Source of the DNA: an uncultured Oscillospiraceae bacterium
Lineage (GTDB): Bacteria; Bacillota; Clostridia; Oscillospirales; Acutalibacteraceae
Direction of reading: 5' to 3'
Length of the DNA stretch: 9,464 nt
NCBI GenBank assembly: GCA_958451705.1
Contig: CAUDRD010000045.1
Coordinates: 1 to 9,464, forward strand
Made by a program: the position numbers and the translations under genes
Notes under the pieces: generated by a model
Told to the model about the DNA's origin: nothing
What the model saw: the letters and a program-made list of their open reading frames with translations, nothing else
Databases searched by the model: none
Shown here: positions 6,919 through 9,464 of the stretch, one piece after another
Numbering within the stretch: position 1 is the first letter of the stretch
Layout: each line of letters begins with the position of its first letter

Positions 6919-7135
6919 TTAAAATGTATGTAAATGAGTTCGGTATTCTACCGGACTCATTTCTTTTAGTTTAATTAAAACTCTTTTGTTGTAGTAATAG
7001 ATGTAACATTTAATGAATCAATGAAATAATTGACGCTATCAAATTTCTCGTCATGGAACATTTCAGTTTTTAGCCCGCCAAAGAAGTTTGGCATATCTCC
7101 GTTGCCCCTACAAATACCTTTCTAGACATGCTTTT
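6919..7135 (-). pseudogene. Degenerate IS3/IS150-type transposase orfB, 3' fragment
   Basis: Three collinear pieces of the rve-type transposase C-terminus survive in shifted frames. SMSRK (about 7132-7118) is the usual SMSRKGNCYDN entry. NFFGGLKTEMFHDEKFDSVN and on to FIDSLN (7088-7008) is the helix after the catalytic Glu. YIYYYNNKRV through KLKEMSPVEYRTH to the TAA at 6921-6919 (from 7005) is the hallmark tail of this family. Between the first two pieces the NCYDNAVIE region is reduced and scrambled (reads GNGDMP), so the third catalytic acidic residue is lost. Between the second and third pieces one codon is down to two bases. It cannot encode a working transposase. The assignment rests on the YYNNKR...LKxMSPVEYR signature, which is very characteristic. 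Confidence 0.8.
6932..6968 (+). terminator. Probable ileS terminator formed by transposase remnant
   Basis: AAATGAGTTCGGTA (6932-6945) pairs with TACCGGACTCATTT (6949-6962), 14 pairs with one G-U and a three-base loop, followed by CTTTTAG. The T-run is short, so efficiency is uncertain. It lies 77 bases after the ileS stop. On the other strand the same bases are the MSPVEYRTH codons of the old transposase. Confidence 0.6.
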
Positions 7136-7294
7136 GCGCTATTAAGCTGCTTTTTCATAGATTTTGCCTTCGCAAAACAGCGAAATTCATTTTACATTGC
7201 TTCTCAATCAATCATAGCCAAATATGGGCGTAAACGAAACAGTGTATCTTTCATATGTTTTTTATATCTATTATGTCTAAAGAAAACAGATTAA
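7136..7294. other. Non-coding spacer with two competing hairpins
   Basis: No gene is supported here. Between the IS remnant and the next promoter there are two overlapping, mutually exclusive stem-loops: TTTTGC (7162-7167) with GCAAAA (7172-7177) around CTTC, and TTCGC (7169-7173) with GCGAA (7180-7184) around AAAACA. An open frame across 7088-7294 on the plus strand has no ribosome site, starts inside the transposase remnant and has no recognisable product. The stretch could be further mobile-element debris or a genome-specific repeat. I cannot tell from one copy. Confidence 0.35.
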
Positions 7295-7323
7295 TTGACG
7301 GCTTTTTAGAATTATGCTAATAT
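7295..7323 (+). promoter_or_regulatory. Sigma-A promoter of the HAD phosphatase gene
   Basis: TTGACG (7295-7300), a 17-base spacer and TAATAT (7318-7323), preceded by TGC to give an extended -10 (TGn). The transcript should begin near 7330, downstream of the in-frame ATG at 7314, which is thus excluded as a start. Confidence 0.7.
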
Positions 7324-7358
7324 TCAAATATAGAAAACAGAAAGGAATAGTTTACTCT

Positions 7359-8012
7359 ATGTCCAGTTTAAAATATATTTTTTTCGACCTTGACGGAACC
7401 TTGACTAACCCTGCCGAGGGAATAACGAACTCCGTCGCTCACGCACTTAAATACTATAATATTTCTGTTGAGGATAAAACAGAACTTTATAAATTTATCG
7501 GTCCGCCTTTGGCACAGTCTTTTGTAGATTTTTACGGATTTTCTAATGAACAGGCAAGGGAAGCCGTAGATAAGTACAGAGAATACTTTTCAGACATAGG
7601 AATTTTTGAAAATAAAGTCTACGAAGATATACCAAAGGTTTTATCCGCTTTACAAAAATCCGGTTTTTCCCTTGCTATGGCAACCTCTAAACCTGAAGTT
7701 TTTGCAAAGCGCATTGCCGACAAATTTGAACTTACCCCGTATTTTGATTTTATCGGGGGAAGTCTTTTAGATAATTCCCGCACTGATAAAGGAGAAGTAA
7801 TAGAATATGTATTAAAGTCAATAAATGCAGACCGTAAAAAGACCATTATGGTAGGCGACCGCTCACACGACATTTTGGGAGCCAAAAAATGCGGCATTAA
7901 ATCAGTAGGTGTGCTTTACGGCTTCGGCAGTTTAGAGGAACTTAAAGGGGCAAGGGCCGATTATATTGCAGAAACGCCTCTTTCCCTTGAAAAGCTTCTT
8001 TTATCACTGTAA
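7359..8012 (+). CDS. HAD-superfamily phosphatase (phosphoglycolate phosphatase/5'-nucleotidase-like)
   Basis: A 217-residue cytoplasmic phosphohydrolase of the haloacid dehalogenase superfamily with a C1 helical cap. All four catalytic motifs are visible: motif I FFDLDGTLT with nucleophile Asp10 and acid/base Asp12; motif II MATSKP with Thr109/Ser110; motif III Lys144 in TDKGE; motif IV MVGDRSHDILGA with Asp167 and Asp171. The TNPAEGITNSVAHALKYY segment after motif I and the VLYGFGS ending after motif IV are typical of the Gph/PpaX/5'-nucleotidase branch; substrate cannot be resolved further. ATG 7359 is chosen because it follows AAAGGA (7341-7346) and the promoter places the transcript start near 7330. 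The 12-base spacing is longer than ideal, so translation may be modest. The gene is a single transcription unit ending in a bidirectional terminator and converges on the minus-strand genes. Confidence 0.9.
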   Translation: MSSLKYIFFDLDGTLTNPAEGITNSVAHALKYYNISVEDKTELYKFIGPPLAQSFVDFYGFSNEQAREAVDKYREYFSDIGIFENKVYEDIPKVLSALQKSGFSLAMATSKPEVFAKRIADKFELTPYFDFIGGSLLDNSRTDKGEVIEYVLKSINADRKKTIMVGDRSHDILGAKKCGIKSVGVLYGFGSLEELKGARADYIAETPLSLEKLLLSL

Positions 8013-8023
8013 AACAAATAGGC

Positions 8024-8070
8024 AAAAAAATTAAGCGTCCTTCCTGAAAAGAAAGACGCTTTAAGTTTAT
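8024..8070. terminator. Bidirectional terminator between convergent genes
   Basis: AAGCGTC (8033-8039) pairs with GACGCTT (8055-8061), extended by TTC/GAA beyond one mismatch. On the minus strand the hairpin is followed by seven T residues (complement of 8024-8030), a strong signal for the 185-residue gene. On the plus strand TTTAAGTTTATAATTTT follows, weaker but adequate for the phosphatase gene. Confidence 0.85.
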
Positions 8071-8080
8071 AATTTTGCTT

Positions 8081-8638
8081 TTATTCTACAAATCCAGCTT
8101 TTTCAATCTCACTAAACGCATAATCCCTAAGTTCTTTATATATCGTTTCACCAAGCTTCATAAGCTCCTGATTGTTTTCATCCTCACAAAGCATTGCGAA
8201 AGTTTTTCCGATATTCTCTTCAACGTCAATTCCGCGGCGTAAATTTAAATAATAAAAAGAAAACGCCGTTCCGTCGGTTATGTTTTCATAAAAGCCGGGG
8301 AATTGTGATTTGAGATTGTCGTATAGAGCGTTTACCGCAGTAGTGGCCAAAATTGGATTGGGCATATAAATGTGTGCGCTGGATTCTCCCGTAAAAACAG
8401 AAAGCACTTTTATTTCATAGAGTATTTCCGGGTCTCCTACAAACTTCTTTAAAGCGGGATCGTTTAGCTCTTTTGGAGCAGCTTCCGCAAGAATAACTCC
8501 TATTTTTTTTGCTTTCTCAGAGTTTCCGTTATTGCGGTGTCGTTTGCTCTCTTCAGCAAGCTTTAAAATCTCGCTGTTATCGTCTCCTGCACTATTGCCC
8601 CCTGTGAAAATCTTTATATCGCTGTCATCAAATCTCAT
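8081..8638 (-). CDS. Conserved-looking hypothetical protein, 185 residues
   Basis: I do not recognise this protein. It has no signal peptide, no hydrophobic membrane segment and a single cysteine. A polar, Gly/Asp/Asn-rich start (about 1-22) precedes a charged helix (about 23-55, EILKLAEESKRHR...AKKIGVILAEAAP). A mixed region follows (about 60-150, with ALKKFVGDPEILYEIKVLSV and FSFYYLNLRRGIDVEENIG), then an acidic C-terminal helix. It looks like a soluble, mostly helical cytoplasmic protein. Its ATG lies 42 bases downstream of the PHP phosphoesterase stop on the same strand, with no terminator between, so the two are probably co-transcribed. The only ribosome-site-like sequence, AAAGGTGGG, is about 13 bases from the ATG, which is long; no alternative in-frame start is available nearby. 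Codon use resembles its neighbours, and a strong terminator follows, supporting a real gene. Confidence 0.75.
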   Translation of the reverse strand: MRFDDSDIKIFTGGNSAGDDNSEILKLAEESKRHRNNGNSEKAKKIGVILAEAAPKELNDPALKKFVGDPEILYEIKVLSVFTGESSAHIYMPNPILATTAVNALYDNLKSQFPGFYENITDGTAFSFYYLNLRRGIDVEENIGKTFAMLCEDENNQELMKLGETIYKELRDYAFSEIEKAGFVE

Positions 8639-8680
8639 GTTGTTCTACTTACCCACCTTTACGGTTTAATTAAAATTTAT

Positions 8681-9464
8681 TCATTCACCTGCTGCCGCCT
8701 TTTTCTCTTGGCGTTTTTTCTTAGATTTATAAGAAAGCAGCTCGTCGATTATCTCTTCGTCTACCCCGCATTCACCTATGCTGCGTGGTTTATCATTATA
8801 AAAACCGTGAAAATCGCTTCCTCCGGTTTTGACAAGTCCGTGTTTATCGGCAATTTTAAGAAGTCGCTGTACATCCTCTTCACTGTGACGTGGATGCCAA
8901 ACCTCAACTCCGTCAAGCCCTAACTCAATAAGCTCATCAAGCAGCTCATAATTATTATATGCTCCACAGTGCGCCAATACCGCAATTCCGCCGGCTTCAT
9001 GTATCTCTTCGAGAACTTCTTTAGCGTCAGGATATTTAATATCTAATCCAATATAATTTGAACCACCGGGAGAGAAAAGGCTTTTATAGAGTTCGCCGTA
9101 AATCTCCGTAGCGAAACCCGCTTCCATAAGCGCACGCATAATGTGCTGTTTATAAAGGTTTGTAGAACCTGTTGCGCATTTTAAAACAAATTCCGGAGTA
9201 ATAGGATACTTCTTCGATGCTCTGAGCGTCATATACTGACCGGCACGTCTTCTTGCAAGCGAAATTCTTTTACATAATCCTTCGAGCCTGTCCGGGCTGT
9301 CGCACAAATAAGCGAGCATATGCACCTTTCTGTTTCTCTCACTGTCAAAAGCAGAAATTTCTACCCCCGGTATAACATTTACTCCGTAACGTTTTCCGAT
9401 TATCTTACCTCTTACCGTTCCTGCAAGGCAATCGTGGTCTGTAATTGCTATTGTTTCTACTCCT
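8681..9464 (-). CDS. PHP-domain metal-dependent phosphoesterase (TrpH/YciV-like), 5' end outside window
   Basis: The frame is open from the right edge to the TGA at 8683-8681, giving 260 visible residues. It contains the ordered metal-binding motifs of the PHP superfamily: ITDHD at about residues 7-11, PGVEISAF, HMLAY, then VLAHCGAY and GGSDFHG near the C-terminus. Only the first motif (HxHSxxSDG) is missing, and it should lie in the roughly 35 residues beyond the window. A GTG at 9325 could be mistaken for the start, but the essential TDHD and GVE motifs are upstream of it in the same frame. The long helical insert between HMLAY and AHCG and the total size (about 290) match TrpH/YciV-type proteins, of which E. 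coli YciV is a 5'-3' exonuclease/pAp phosphatase. The basic tail (KSKKKRQEKK) may help bind nucleic acid. The nuclease role is inferred from family. Confidence 0.92.
   Translation of the reverse strand, partial: GVETIAITDHDCLAGTVRGKIIGKRYGVNVIPGVEISAFDSERNRKVHMLAYLCDSPDRLEGLCKRISLARRRAGQYMTLRASKKYPITPEFVLKCATGSTNLYKQHIMRALMEAGFATEIYGELYKSLFSPGGSNYIGLDIKYPDAKEVLEEIHEAGGIAVLAHCGAYNNYELLDELIELGLDGVEVWHPRHSEEDVQRLLKIADKHGLVKTGGSDFHGFYNDKPRSIGECGVDEEIIDELLSYKSKKKRQEKKAAAGE

Larger units (their letters stand above)
6885..7135 (-). mobile_element. Remnant of an IS3-family (IS150-like) insertion sequence, transposase end
   Basis: On the minus strand this stretch reads as the end of an IS3/IS150-type element: the last part of orfB followed by TGTCTAATCTTTGGGGGG (complement of about 6891-6908). 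That sequence resembles the terminal inverted repeat of many such elements (TGTCCAACTTTTGGGGG type). About 250 bases remain. No matching left end, orfA or target duplication is visible toward 7300, so most of the element has been lost. On the plus strand GGGG (6880-6883) and CCCC (6890-6893) could pair at this boundary. The outer boundary near 6885 and inner boundary near 7135 are approximate. Confidence 0.75.

Noticed and set aside
7088..7294. Open frame of 68 codons on the plus strand between ileS and the phosphatase gene
   Set aside because: It starts at TTG within the transposase remnant, has no ribosome site and no recognisable product.
7314..7358. In-frame ATG start that would lengthen the HAD phosphatase by 15 residues
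   Set aside because: It overlaps the promoter spacer and -10 region and has no ribosome site; motif I sits at the normal position from ATG 7359.
9323..9325. GTG as the start of the PHP protein
   Set aside because: The essential TDHD and GVE metal-binding motifs lie upstream in the same open frame, so the gene continues past the window edge.
1..9464. tRNA, rRNA, CRISPR arrays, T-box or other riboswitches, prophage genes
   Set aside because: Reading both strands I found no array of spaced direct repeats, no tRNA-like cloverleaf with a T-loop, no rRNA segments, no phage genes and no leader long enough for a known riboswitch.

Overview
The window looks like a chromosomal stretch from a low-to-mid GC Firmicute, most likely a gut-type member of the Clostridia (Oscillospiraceae/Ruminococcaceae-like). 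This rests on strong AGGAGG-type ribosome sites, sigma-A promoters with 17-base spacers, hairpin-plus-T terminators and the protein types. It is inference; no ribosomal or tRNA gene is present to anchor it.

Layout. (1) Bases 2-1291 hold the 3' part of a Wzx-type polysaccharide flippase gene, closed by a perfect 11-bp terminator. (2) Bases 1491-2843 encode a MATE-family efflux protein with its own promoter and terminator. (3) Bases 2965-3573 encode a LacA/Maa-type hexapeptide O-acetyltransferase, again with its own promoter and terminator. (4) Bases 3717-6854 encode an isoleucyl-tRNA synthetase of the long, type 2 kind, expressed from a near-consensus promoter with a short leader. (5) Bases 6855-7358 contain no intact gene. 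They hold a decayed end of an IS3/IS150-type insertion sequence (minus strand), whose old coding sequence now forms a hairpin behind ileS, then a spacer with two competing hairpins and a promoter. (6) Bases 7359-8012 encode a HAD-family phosphatase. (7) A bidirectional terminator separates it from two minus-strand genes, an unrecognised 185-residue protein and, upstream of it, a PHP-domain phosphoesterase that runs off the right edge.

The genes on the plus strand are mostly single transcription units, so the window reads as a row of independent genes, not one pathway. The two minus-strand genes are 42 bases apart and probably co-transcribed.

The most notable point is the synthetase. Its class I signature HIGH is replaced by GIHH (first and third positions swapped), and the second signature KMSKS reads KFSKT. 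An HXGH-to-GXHH swap has been reported in some IleRS2 enzymes as the cause of mupirocin hyper-resistance. This gene is therefore a good candidate for a naturally mupirocin-insensitive IleRS. It has no room for the T-box leader that usually controls ileS in Firmicutes, and it appears to start at TTG, not at the upstream in-frame ATG.
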